A DNA stretch of 64,000 nucleotides, taken from the NCBI RefSeq assembly GCF_015704865.1, contig NZ_JADQTO010000014.1, positions 147,114-211,113 of the forward strand, read 5' to 3'. Each line of letters opens with the position of its first letter. Within the stretch, counting starts at the first letter, position 1. The stretch comes from Actinoplanes aureus (GTDB lineage Bacteria > Actinomycetota > Actinomycetes > Mycobacteriales > Micromonosporaceae). Shown here piece after piece: positions 18,002 to 26,713 of the stretch. Made by a program: the position numbers and the translations under genes. A model generated the notes under the pieces. It had not been told where the DNA came from. It was given only the letters and a program-made list of their open reading frames with translations, and made no database searches.

Positions 18002-19243
18002 TCAGTTGACCTCTACGAGCGGCAGCTGGGTCCGGCCCGCGCCGCCACCGGGGATGGCGATCGAGGAGAAGTGCGAGACCACGCGCTCGTCCGTCGGGTC
18101 GTCCGCGGGCGTGTGGTGCACGGCGAGATGGCGGTACCAGGTGTCGCGCTGCGCCGGGATCCGGTCCGCGGTGCGGATCATCGAGATCAGCTCCTGGAGG
18201 TTCGACCGGTGCCGGGCGCCGGCCGAGGAGATCACGTTCTCCTCCAGCATGATCGAACCCAGGTCGTCCACACCCATGTGCAGCGAGAGCTGGCCGATGT
18301 CCTTGCCGGTGGTCAGCCAGGACGCCTGCAGGTGGGCGACGTTGTCGAAGAAGAGCCGGGAGACCGCGATGAAGCGCAGGTACTCCATCGTGGTGGCCTG
18401 GGTGCGGCCCTTCAGGTGGTTGTTCTCCGGCTGGTAGGTCCACGGGATGAACGCGCGGAAGCCACCCACCTCGTGACTCTGCTCGACGGCGTCGTCGCGG
18501 TAGCCGTTGGCGACGGCGAGATCCTGCACGTCACGGATCATGCGGATGTGCTCGATACGCTCCGCGTTCGTCTCGCCCGTACCCATCATCATGGTGGCGG
18601 TCGAGGAGAGGCCGTTCCGGTGTGCCACTGCCATCGCCTCCAGCCAGCGCGCGCCGCTCTCCTTGAGCGGTGCGATCGCCTTGCGCGGCCGGTCGGGCAG
18701 CATCTCGGCGCCGGCGCCGGCGATCGAGTCCAGCCCGGCTGCCTTGATCCGCAGGACCGCCTCCTCGATCGAGACGTCCGAGACCTTGGCCATGTGCAGG
18801 ATCTCGCTCGGGCCGATCGAGTGGATGGCGAGCTGCGGGTACGCCTGCTTCACCGAGGAGAAGAGCTCCTCGTAGTACTCGACGCCGTAGTCGGGGTGAT
18901 GGCCACCCTGGAGCATCACCTGCGTGGCGCCGAGGTCGACCGCCTCGCCGCACCGGCGCAGGATCTCCTCGGTCGGGTGCGACCAGCCCTCCTTGTGCTT
19001 CGGGGCCCGGTAGAACGCGCAGAACTTGCACGCCGTGACGCACACGTTGGTGTAGTTGATGTTCCGGTCGATCAGGTAGGTGACGACGCCGTCCGGGTAG
19101 CGACGGCGGCGCACCGCGTCGGCCGCCTCGCCCAGCGCGTGGAACGGGGCCTGCGTGTAGAGCAGCAGCGCCTCCTCGGGCGTGATCCGCCCACCGTCGG
19201 CACCACGCTGCAGGATGCTGTCGATCTCCTGGTTCGCCGTCAC
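18002..19243 (-). CDS. mqnC: Cyclic dehypoxanthinyl futalosine synthase
   Basis: Radical SAM enzyme (413 aa) of the futalosine pathway that closes the second ring, turning dehypoxanthinyl futalosine into its cyclic form. The cluster motif CVTACKFC gives Cys68, Cys72 and Cys75, and INYTNVC precedes it as in MqnC. The QGGHHPDYG block and C-terminal MGVDDLGSIMLEENV are family features. The GTG at 19243 gives MTANQEIDSILQRG; an upstream TTG at 19273 is less likely. It is distinguished from MqnE by the QGGHHP region. Confidence 0.95.
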   Translation of the reverse strand: MTANQEIDSILQRGADGGRITPEEALLLYTQAPFHALGEAADAVRRRRYPDGVVTYLIDRNINYTNVCVTACKFCAFYRAPKHKEGWSHPTEEILRRCGEAVDLGATQVMLQGGHHPDYGVEYYEELFSSVKQAYPQLAIHSIGPSEILHMAKVSDVSIEEAVLRIKAAGLDSIAGAGAEMLPDRPRKAIAPLKESGARWLEAMAVAHRNGLSSTATMMMGTGETNAERIEHIRMIRDVQDLAVANGYRDDAVEQSHEVGGFRAFIPWTYQPENNHLKGRTQATTMEYLRFIAVSRLFFDNVAHLQASWLTTGKDIGQLSLHMGVDDLGSIMLEENVISSAGARHRSNLQELISMIRTADRIPAQRDTWYRHLAVHHTPADDPTDERVVSHFSSIAIPGGGAGRTQLPLVEVN

Positions 19244-19331
19244 GACCAGAAGCGTACGTCCACGCGGCGTCAACCGTCAGCGGCGCCGGTCACGGCCGGC
19301 TGGCGGCTAATCTCGACAGGTCGTTCAGGGG

Positions 19332-22300
19332 GTGGACTTGCTCGTCGTTCATGGGGGTTGGGTACCCGGTACGGGTCGGCCAGGCCGGCTGGTGCTCTGG
19401 GCCGAGGACCCGGCACTGCCGCTGACCTCGGCTTCCCGGGCGAAATCGCGGCCGCATCCGTTCGCTGTCCCGGCCGAAGCCCTCGCCGAGGCGCTCAGCA
19501 GCGACCTCGCGGACGTCCTTCCGGCCGGGTCCGGCACCGTGCGACTTCCCGGTACGGCGCGCGGACCCGTTCCTTCGCCGGAGACCGGGGTGGAGGCGCC
19601 CACACGTGGCATCCGGCTCGGGGCTTGGACCGTCCCCCTGCTCTCGGTGCCCGACCATCTCGTTACCGCGGTGCTGAGCACGCTGGCCGACCCGGATCCG
19701 GCCGCGCCCTGGGTCGCCGGACCGTCGCTGCGCTACCTCGCCCTGCTCGCCGGTTTCGCCTGCGACCTGGCCCGGCGCGGCCGGATGCTGCCGCAGCTGG
19801 TGCTCGAGGACGGCGTGCCGACAGCCCGGTGGCGGCCGGTGCTGACCGGTGCCGACGCGGCCACCTACCGGGACTTCGCGGCCGGGATGCCGCCGGTCGT
19901 CCGGGCCGCGGAAACCGTCGACGGGCACCCGCTGGGACGAACCGTGCGGGACGCGCTCGACACGCTGCTCGACGGGGCGGCCCGCTCCGTGCTGCCGGAG
20001 CGGCTCATGGTGGGGCAGCGTCCGGGGCCGAAGGCGGCGTTGCCGGACCGCTGGGTCGCCGCCCTCACCGCGGAGGATCCGGCGCTGCCCGGCGCCGGGG
20101 CCGGTGACGTCCGCGAGCTGCGACAGGCGCTCGACGACTGGATGCGCGCCGCCAACGAGGCGAACGGACCGATCCGGGTCAGCTTCCGGCTGATCGAGCC
20201 GGAGCCGGGCGAGGACGGCTGGGGTCTGGAGTTCGCCCTGCAGTCGGCGGAGGATCCGAGCCTCTATCTGCCGGCGGCGGATCTCTGGGAGGGTGAGCGT
20301 TTCCCCGGCCTGCCGAAGCGTCCGGACGAGACCCTGCTGGCCGGGCTGGGCCGGGCGGTTCGACTGTTTCCGCTGCTCCACGTGGCGCTGCTCGAACAGC
20401 GGCCGGCCGCCATGCGACTGGTCACCGGGGAGGCGTACGAGTTCCTCCGGCAGGTCGCTCCGCTGCTTCAGGCCGCCGGGTTCGGCGTACAGCTGCCGTC
20501 CTGGGCCGGCCGCAAGGCGGTCGGGCTGAAGCTGACCACCCGGTCGAAGCCGAAGGGCTCGTCGTCCCGGGCGGTCGCCGACTCCGGTTTCGGCCTGGCC
20601 GAGCTGGTCGACTTCCGGCTCGACCTGGTGATCGGTGACGGCGTGGTGACCGCCGACGAGCTGGCCGAGCTGGCCCGGCTCAAGGTGCCGCTGGTCCGGG
20701 TTCGTGGCCAGTGGGTGGAGCTGGACGACCGGCAGCTGAAGGCGGCACTGAAGGCGGTGAGCGGGCGCCGGGAGGGCGAGCTGACCGCCGGTGAGGTGCT
20801 TCAGCAGGTGGTCGACGGCGGCGAGGAGGACCTTCCGCTGGTCGAGGTGGACGCGGACGGCATGCTGGGCGACCTGCTGTCGGGTCAGGCGGCCGAGCGG
20901 CTCACCCCGCTTCCCACCCCGGCCGGCTTCCACGGCGCGCTACGGCCGTACCAGGAACGGGGTCTTTCCTGGCTGCACTTCCTCAGCCGGCTGGGGCTGG
21001 GCGGGATCCTCGCCGACGACATGGGTCTCGGCAAGACCGCGCAGACGCTGTCGCTCATGTTGGCGGAGGAGTCCGTCAAGACCCTCCTCATCTGCCCGAT
21101 GTCCCTGGTCAGCAATTGGCAGAAGGAGGCCGCCCGGTTCGCCCCCTCGGTACGCGTCTACGTGCACCACGGCGGCACCCGGCGGCGTGGCGAGGAGTTC
21201 GACGCCGCCGTCGCCGAGGCGGACCTGGTTCTCACCACCTACGGGACTGCGCTGCGTGATCTTGAAACGCTACGGAGCGTCACCTGGGGCCGGATGGTCT
21301 GCGACGAGGCTCAGGCGATCAAGAACAGCGGTACCCGGCAGTCCCAGGCGGTACGCGCCATCCCGGCCCGGACCCGGCTCGCCCTGACCGGCACTCCGGT
21401 GGAGAACCACCTGGCCGAGCTCTGGTCCATCATGGACTTCTGCAATCCGGGGCTGCTCGGGCCGGCGAAACGGTTCCGCCGCCGGTTCCAGGAGCCCATC
21501 GAGGTCCGGCAGGACGCCGACGCGACCGCCGCGCTGAAACGGGCGACCGGGCCGTTCGTGCTGCGCCGCCTGAAGACCGACAAGACCATCATCTCGGACC
21601 TTCCGGAGAAGAACGAGATGAAGGTGTGGTGCTCGCTCACCCCGGAGCAGGCCACCCTGTACCAGGCGGTGGTCGAGGACATGATGTCCGAGATCGAGAG
21701 CAGCGAGGGCATTCAGCGCCGCGGCAACGTACTCGCCGCGATGATGAAGCTGAAGCAGGTCTGCAATCACCCCGCGCACCTGCTCAAGGACGGCTCCCGG
21801 CTGCCCGGCCGATCCGGGAAGCTGGCCCGCCTGGAGGTACTGGCCGAGGAGATCGTCGAGGACGGCGACAAGGCCCTGATCTTCACCCAGTACGCGGAGT
21901 GGGGCTCGCTGCTCCAGCCCTATCTCGCCGCCCACCTCGACCGCCCGGTGCTGTGGCTCCACGGTGGACTGAGCAAGGCCCGGCGCGACGAGTTGGTGGA
22001 GCGGTTCCAGAGCGAGAACGAGCCGATGCTGTTCCTGCTCTCGCTGAAGGCCGCCGGAACCGGCCTCAACCTGACCGCCGCGAACCACGTCGTCCACTTC
22101 GACCGGTGGTGGAATCCGGCGGTCGAGGATCAGGCCACCGACCGCGCGTTCCGAATCGGACAGTCGCGCAACGTGCAGGTACGCAAGTTCGTCTGCACCG
22201 GCACACTGGAGGAGAAGATCGACGCCATGATCGAGCGGAAGAAGGCACTGGCCTCCTCGGTCGTCGGCACCGGTGAGCAGTGGATCACCGACCTGAGCAC

Positions 22301-22349
22301 CGATCAACTGCGTGAGCTGTTCGCCCTCGACCCGGCGGCGGTGAGCTGA
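19332..22349 (+). CDS. SNF2-family DEAD/DEAH helicase with bacterial SNF2-associated domain
   Basis: A 1005-aa SWI2/SNF2-type ATPase. The N-terminal half (~1-520) matches the bacterial SNF2-associated region. The ATPase core begins near residue 545, with Walker A in DDMGLGKTAQTL (~562-573), motif II CDEAQAIKN (~656), and the C-terminal helicase domain ending in RAFRIGQSRNVQVRKFVC (~937-954). Relatives include RapA-like RNA polymerase recyclers and uncharacterised translocases. The stop overlaps the start of the SWIM gene by one base, so the two are a coupled pair. GTG start at 19332, with -10-like TAATCT at 19308. Confidence 0.92.
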   Translation: MDLLVVHGGWVPGTGRPGRLVLWAEDPALPLTSASRAKSRPHPFAVPAEALAEALSSDLADVLPAGSGTVRLPGTARGPVPSPETGVEAPTRGIRLGAWTVPLLSVPDHLVTAVLSTLADPDPAAPWVAGPSLRYLALLAGFACDLARRGRMLPQLVLEDGVPTARWRPVLTGADAATYRDFAAGMPPVVRAAETVDGHPLGRTVRDALDTLLDGAARSVLPERLMVGQRPGPKAALPDRWVAALTAEDPALPGAGAGDVRELRQALDDWMRAANEANGPIRVSFRLIEPEPGEDGWGLEFALQSAEDPSLYLPAADLWEGERFPGLPKRPDETLLAGLGRAVRLFPLLHVALLEQRPAAMRLVTGEAYEFLRQVAPLLQAAGFGVQLPSWAGRKAVGLKLTTRSKPKGSSSRAVADSGFGLAELVDFRLDLVIGDGVVTADELAELARLKVPLVRVRGQWVELDDRQLKAALKAVSGRREGELTAGEVLQQVVDGGEEDLPLVEVDADGMLGDLLSGQAAERLTPLPTPAGFHGALRPYQERGLSWLHFLSRLGLGGILADDMGLGKTAQTLSLMLAEESVKTLLICPMSLVSNWQKEAARFAPSVRVYVHHGGTRRRGEEFDAAVAEADLVLTTYGTALRDLETLRSVTWGRMVCDEAQAIKNSGTRQSQAVRAIPARTRLALTGTPVENHLAELWSIMDFCNPGLLGPAKRFRRRFQEPIEVRQDADATAALKRATGPFVLRRLKTDKTIISDLPEKNEMKVWCSLTPEQATLYQAVVEDMMSEIESSEGIQRRGNVLAAMMKLKQVCNHPAHLLKDGSRLPGRSGKLARLEVLAEEIVEDGDKALIFTQYAEWGSLLQPYLAAHLDRPVLWLHGGLSKARRDELVERFQSENEPMLFLLSLKAAGTGLNLTAANHVVHFDRWWNPAVEDQATDRAFRIGQSRNVQVRKFVCTGTLEEKIDAMIERKKALASSVVGTGEQWITDLSTDQLRELFALDPAAVS

Positions 22350-23167
22350 TGGCCGGTCGCTTCTTCGAATCGTCCCGTCCGATCGAAGTGGACGGTGGCC
22401 TCGCCGTCCGGTCGAAACGGGGCAAGATCGGCGAGCAGTGGTGGTCGCGCCGGTTCGTGGACGTCCTGGAGGGCATCTGCGATCCGGGCCGGCTCGCACG
22501 TGGCCGGACCTATGCCCGAAAAGGCCAGGTGATGGACTTCGTCCTGACGCCGGGTCAGATCAAAGCCCGCGTGCAGGGCTCACGGCCGACCCCGTACCAG
22601 GTCACCATCACCATCGCCGCCTACGACGAGGCGCAGTGGACCGAGATCACCGAACAGCTCGGATCGCGGGCGCTCTACCGCGCCGCCCTGCTGGCCGGCG
22701 AGATGCCGCACGAGATCGTGGACCTCTTCACCGAGATCGGCGAGCCGCTCTTCCCCTCCGAGCTGGACATCCACTGCTCCTGCCCGGACTGGGGAGTCCC
22801 GTGCAAACACGGCTCCGCCACGCTGTACGTGCTGGCCGAGGCCTTCGACGACGACCCGTTCCTGGTGCTGGCCTGGCGGGGCCGAGCCCGGGACGCGCTG
22901 CTCGACGCCCTGCGCGGCACGCCCGACCCGGACGAAGCGGTGATCGACCCGCTCGCCGTGGACGACGAGCCCCTGGACGGCCGGCTGGCGGACTTCTACA
23001 GCCCGGCGATCAGCCTGGGCCGGCTCCGCGAGCGCCCACCGCGCACCGTGGCACCGCCGGAGCTCCTGCTGCGGGCGCTCGACCCGCCGCCGGTGAAGAT
23101 CCGGCACGTCCCGCTGGTGGACATCCTCCGCTCCACCTATCGCGACCTGGGGAAAACCGAGGAGTGA
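22349..23167 (+). CDS. SWIM zinc finger protein
   Basis: A 272-aa protein with one SWIM zinc finger (CSCPDWGVPCKH, near residues 143-155; CxCx-n-CxH ligands), thought to bind DNA or protein. The N-terminal part (KIGEQWWSRRFVDVLEG) is typical of actinobacterial SWIM proteins that follow SNF2 helicases. It starts at ATG 22349 inside the helicase stop (TGATG), so both are probably made together and may act as one complex. The C-terminal ~100 residues are acidic then Pro-rich with no known fold. Confidence 0.9.
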   Translation: MAGRFFESSRPIEVDGGLAVRSKRGKIGEQWWSRRFVDVLEGICDPGRLARGRTYARKGQVMDFVLTPGQIKARVQGSRPTPYQVTITIAAYDEAQWTEITEQLGSRALYRAALLAGEMPHEIVDLFTEIGEPLFPSELDIHCSCPDWGVPCKHGSATLYVLAEAFDDDPFLVLAWRGRARDALLDALRGTPDPDEAVIDPLAVDDEPLDGRLADFYSPAISLGRLRERPPRTVAPPELLLRALDPPPVKIRHVPLVDILRSTYRDLGKTEE

Positions 23168-23289
23168 GGTGTGGGGCCGCGACCATCGTGAACCGATCGT
23201 GGGCGAGTCCACGACGGACGCGGCGATAGATGATAACCAATATCCCGACGTGGCGCGATGCCGTGGTCGCCCCGGCATAGGGTCGGACC

Positions 23290-24246
23290 ATGAGTGAGAT
23301 GAGCTACCGCCGCTTGGGCGACTCGGGCCTCGTGGTGTCCGTGGTCGGCATCGGCTGCAACAACTTCGGCCGCAAACTGGACGCCGAGGGCACCCGCGAG
23401 GTGGTCGACGCCGCGCTGGACGCCGGCATCACACTTTTCGACACCGCCGACATCTACGGCACCCCGCACGGCACCTCGGAGGAGCTGCTCGGCGCGGCGC
23501 TCAAGGGCCGCCGCGACGAGGTCGTACTGGCCTCCAAGTTCGGGATGAACATGGAGGGCCTCAACGGCCGTGACTTCGGCGCCCGGGGCTCCCGGCGATA
23601 CATCGTCCGGGCCGTGGAGGCGTCGCTGCGCCGGCTGGAGACCGACTACATCGACCTCTACCAGATGCACGAGCCGGACCCGGCGACCCCGATCGACGAG
23701 ACCCTGTCCGCGCTGGACGACCTGGTCCGCTCCGGCAAGGTGCGCTACCTGGGCAACTCGAACTTCTCCGGCTGGCAGATCGCCGACGCGGACTGGACCG
23801 CCCGGACCGGGGGCCTGACCAGGTTCGTCAGCGCGCAGAACCGCTACAGCCTGCTGCACCGCGAGGCCGAGGCCGAGGTGGTCCCGGCGTGCGAGCAGTT
23901 CGGCCTGGGGCTGCTGCCGTTCTTCCCGCTCGACTCCGGCCTGCTCACCGGCAAATACCAGCGTGGGGAGCAGCCGTCGGCGGGCACCCGGCTCGCCCAG
24001 GACCGCTACCGGCCGTGGCTGGCCGACGCCGACTGGGACACCATCGAGGCGCTCACCGCGTACGGGCGGGAGCGCGGGCACAGCGTCCTCGAAGTGGCGA
24101 TCGCCGGGCTGGCGGCCCGGCCGGCGGTGACCAGCGTGATCGCCGGTGCGACCACCGCCGAGCAGGTGCAGGCCAACGCCGCCGCGGCGGCCTGGGAGCT
24201 CAGCGCGGCCGACATCGCCGCGCTCGACGCGCTGCTGGAGAGCTGA
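23290..24246 (+). CDS. Aldo/keto reductase
   Basis: NADPH-dependent aldo/keto reductase with a TIM-barrel fold (318 aa). The catalytic tetrad is visible: Asp and Tyr in FDTADIYG, Lys in ASKFG and His in YQMHEPD. It resembles the group of potassium-channel beta-like and YhdN-type reductases. The substrate cannot be read from the sequence. ATG 23290 or ATG 23299 (MSYRRLG) may be the start. It stands alone, 122 nt after the SWIM gene, and ends at a strong terminator hairpin. Confidence 0.93.
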   Translation: MSEMSYRRLGDSGLVVSVVGIGCNNFGRKLDAEGTREVVDAALDAGITLFDTADIYGTPHGTSEELLGAALKGRRDEVVLASKFGMNMEGLNGRDFGARGSRRYIVRAVEASLRRLETDYIDLYQMHEPDPATPIDETLSALDDLVRSGKVRYLGNSNFSGWQIADADWTARTGGLTRFVSAQNRYSLLHREAEAEVVPACEQFGLGLLPFFPLDSGLLTGKYQRGEQPSAGTRLAQDRYRPWLADADWDTIEALTAYGRERGHSVLEVAIAGLAARPAVTSVIAGATTAEQVQANAAAAAWELSAADIAALDALLES

Positions 24247-24252
24247 GGCGGG

Positions 24253-24278
24253 GCCGGGTGCGCTTGCGCGCACCCGGC
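24253..24278. terminator. Bidirectional terminator hairpin
   Basis: Perfect 11-bp stem (24253-24263 with 24268-24278) and a TTGC loop, in the 35-bp gap between the convergent reductase and surface-protein genes. No clear uridine tract follows on either strand, as is common in actinobacteria. Confidence 0.75.
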
Positions 24279-24281
24279 TCG

Positions 24282-25802
24282 TCAGTCGACGACCGTGACG
24301 ATCCGGCGGCGACGGGCCATCCGGTACGCGAAGAAGCCCGCGACCAGCAACACCGCACCAGCACCCGCGACCAGCCCGGCCGGGGCACCGGTGATCGGCA
24401 GCCCACCACCCGAGCCGCCGGCGGTCAGCTCGACCGTGACGGCCGCCTTGTCGTTGCCGCTCTTCGAGTCCTGCACGCCGCCGTCGACGGTCACGCTGCC
24501 GGCCTTGTGCTCGCCCTCGAGGATGTCGGCGGTGAAGCGGAACAGGTCCTGGTCGCCCTTGCGCAGGTCCTCGAAGACCAGGCAGACGAAGTCCCGCTCG
24601 GCGAGGTTGCGGAAGTCCATGTAGTCCGCGTTATCGGGGTTGGTCCCCGGCAGGCACCGGTTGTCGACCTCGGTCAGGTCGATCCCGCTCGGCAGCCGGA
24701 CGTGGACGTACGGGAACCAGGTCAGCGAGGCCGGAATCATGCCGGTCGGGCCGAGGTTGCGCACACCCACCTTGACGGTGCTGCTGTCACCGACCGCGCC
24801 GGTGAACGCGCCGCCGACGGCGGCGCTGTCCGAGGACGACTTCGGCACCGACACCGAGAAGTCGGTGATGTTGTCCTCCGGGTTGAGGTCCTCGACCTCC
24901 TTCGGCTCGGCGGAGACCGTCGCGAGCTTCGCGAGCTTGAGTTCCGCACCCTTGGCCCCGGCCGTCTTGGCGGCGAAGTCCAGGACGAACGTGTCGGTGA
25001 GCCCGACCGCCGCGACGTACACCGGGTAGTCGTACGGTCCGGCGGCGTCCGAGGCGGCCTTGACCCGCAGCGGCGTCGACTCCGGCAGGGCGAAGGCACC
25101 ACCGGCGGCGAGCGGCTCGTTGAAGACGCAGATCAGGCCGCCGCCCATCTCCTCGTCGGTGAGGCAGTTGCGGTAGTTCAGGACCGCCTCCACCCCGCCG
25201 AAGACCGGGAGGACCAGCAGGCCGAACGCCTTGACCTCCTGGTTGCCGGTGTTGGCGACGGTGAACGGTACGTCCGCGGACTGACCCCGGCCCAGCTTCA
25301 GGTCCTTGATGTCACCGATCTCCAGGTCGGCGCCGCCCTTGGCGGTCCGCACCACGGTGATCGAGGTCTCGAAGCTCTTCACACCGCCCACGCTGGTGGC
25401 CAGACCGAGCACCTTCGCCGGCGACGCACCGGCCGGCGCCGACGGCTTCAGCGTGAACTTCACCGTGCGCTTCTCGCCGGTCTTGAAGTCGCCGAGGGCA
25501 CACACGCTGCCGGTGCACCCGGCCGGCGGCGTGAATCCCAGATCGGCGGCGACCGGTTTGCCCGCGGTGCCGAAGTCGAGGACGACGTCCTTTACGGCGT
25601 TGCCGACGTTCCAGACGTCGATTTTGACCGTCTTCGACTGCCCGTTGATCACGGTTACCGTCTCCGGGCTCAGAATGCCGAGCATCGGCATATCGGGCTC
25701 GGGAGTTTCGGCGGCCCGGGCCGGCATGGCCAGGCCGGTCAGCGCGAGGCTACCGGCGACGGCGGGCAGGACGAGACGGCGGAGCAAGGCGCGCAGACGC
25801 AT
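24282..25802 (-). CDS. LPXTG-anchored cell surface protein
   Basis: A 506-aa exported protein. An Arg-rich signal peptide (residues 1-30, cleavage after MPARA) precedes several Ig-like or CARDB-like beta-rich repeats (for example DLEIGDIKDLKLGRGQSADV). The C-terminus has a full sortase signal: LPITG at 468-472, a hydrophobic helix, and a final RRRR cluster. It should be covalently attached to the peptidoglycan by a sortase, which is not encoded here. ATG 25802 is used; a GTG 6 nt upstream is possible. It lies 59 nt downstream of mqnA, with no sign of shared function. Confidence 0.85.
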   Translation of the reverse strand: MRLRALLRRLVLPAVAGSLALTGLAMPARAAETPEPDMPMLGILSPETVTVINGQSKTVKIDVWNVGNAVKDVVLDFGTAGKPVAADLGFTPPAGCTGSVCALGDFKTGEKRTVKFTLKPSAPAGASPAKVLGLATSVGGVKSFETSITVVRTAKGGADLEIGDIKDLKLGRGQSADVPFTVANTGNQEVKAFGLLVLPVFGGVEAVLNYRNCLTDEEMGGGLICVFNEPLAAGGAFALPESTPLRVKAASDAAGPYDYPVYVAAVGLTDTFVLDFAAKTAGAKGAELKLAKLATVSAEPKEVEDLNPEDNITDFSVSVPKSSSDSAAVGGAFTGAVGDSSTVKVGVRNLGPTGMIPASLTWFPYVHVRLPSGIDLTEVDNRCLPGTNPDNADYMDFRNLAERDFVCLVFEDLRKGDQDLFRFTADILEGEHKAGSVTVDGGVQDSKSGNDKAAVTVELTAGGSGGGLPITGAPAGLVAGAGAVLLVAGFFAYRMARRRRIVTVVD

Positions 25803-25861
25803 GGTCACCGATTTCGGAACGCGGGAAAGTCCGAGGATCGTAAGGCCCGCCCACGCGAAGA

Positions 25862-26713
25862 TCAAACGTCGGCGAAAAGCAGCCCTTCATCGGGCAGAGA
25901 CGGCACTTCACCGCGATCCGCCGCACGGCGGGCGAATTCCCGGACTCCGGCCAATTGCCGCGCACCGAGGGAGAAGTCCAGCGCCCGGAAATAGTTGGCG
26001 AGGGTGGCGGCGTCGAACGGCTCCCACCGGGCGGCGGCCTCGGCCACCTCGTCGAGCTCACCGAGGCAGAGGTCGCGGGACCGCTGGAACGCCTCGTGCA
26101 CGTCCTTCACCAGGCCGGGGTGCGCGGCGGCGAACTCCTTGCGGACCGCCCACACCGCGAACACCATCGGCAGGCCGGTCCACTCCCGCCACGCCTCGGC
26201 CAGGTCGATCACCTGGAGGCCGAGTGCGGGTGCCTCGTACAACGCGCGCAATGCCGGGTCCCCGATCAGCACGCCGGCGTCGGCCTCCATCAGCATCTGC
26301 GACAGGTCGGGTGGGCAGCGGAAATACTCCGGCTCCGCGCCGTACCTCTCGGCCAGCAGCATCTGCGCGAGCAGCACGCCGGTCCGCGAGGTGGAACCGA
26401 GCGCGACCGGCCGCCCGTCCAGCTCGGCCGCAGGCCGGGTGGAGACCAGATTGACCGACAGCACCGGGCCGTCGCTGCCGACCGCCAGGTCGGGCAGCAG
26501 GAGCAGCTCGTCGGCGTGCCGCAGGTACTCGACCAGGGTGATCGGCCCGATGTCCAGGTCACCGGCGACGAGTGCGGCGCTGAGTCGCTCCGGGGTGTCC
26601 TTGTGCAGGTCGACGTCGAGGAGGGCGCCCGAGCGCATCAGACCCCAGTAGATCGGGAGGCAGTTCAGGAACTGGATGTGCCCGACCCGGGGCCGACGGA
26701 CGCTGTCGCTCAT
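25862..26713 (-). CDS. mqnA: Chorismate dehydratase
   Basis: First enzyme of the futalosine menaquinone pathway (283 aa): it dehydrates chorismate to 3-[(1-carboxyvinyl)oxy]benzoate. The fold is a periplasmic-binding-protein type in the cytoplasm. N-terminal VGHIQFLNCLPIYWGL and internal GSTSRTGVLLAQMLL are family marks. ATG 26713 overlaps the stop of the MFS gene by 4 nt, so mqnA is translated after the exporter in one operon, an unexpected arrangement for a housekeeping quinone gene. Confidence 0.93.
   Translation of the reverse strand: MSDSVRRPRVGHIQFLNCLPIYWGLMRSGALLDVDLHKDTPERLSAALVAGDLDIGPITLVEYLRHADELLLLPDLAVGSDGPVLSVNLVSTRPAAELDGRPVALGSTSRTGVLLAQMLLAERYGAEPEYFRCPPDLSQMLMEADAGVLIGDPALRALYEAPALGLQVIDLAEAWREWTGLPMVFAVWAVRKEFAAAHPGLVKDVHEAFQRSRDLCLGELDEVAEAAARWEPFDAATLANYFRALDFSLGARQLAGVREFARRAADRGEVPSLPDEGLLFADV

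Noticed and set aside
19285..19331. Full promoter for the SNF2 gene
   Set aside because: TAATCT at 19308 is a good -10 match, but nothing like a -35 lies 16-19 bp upstream.
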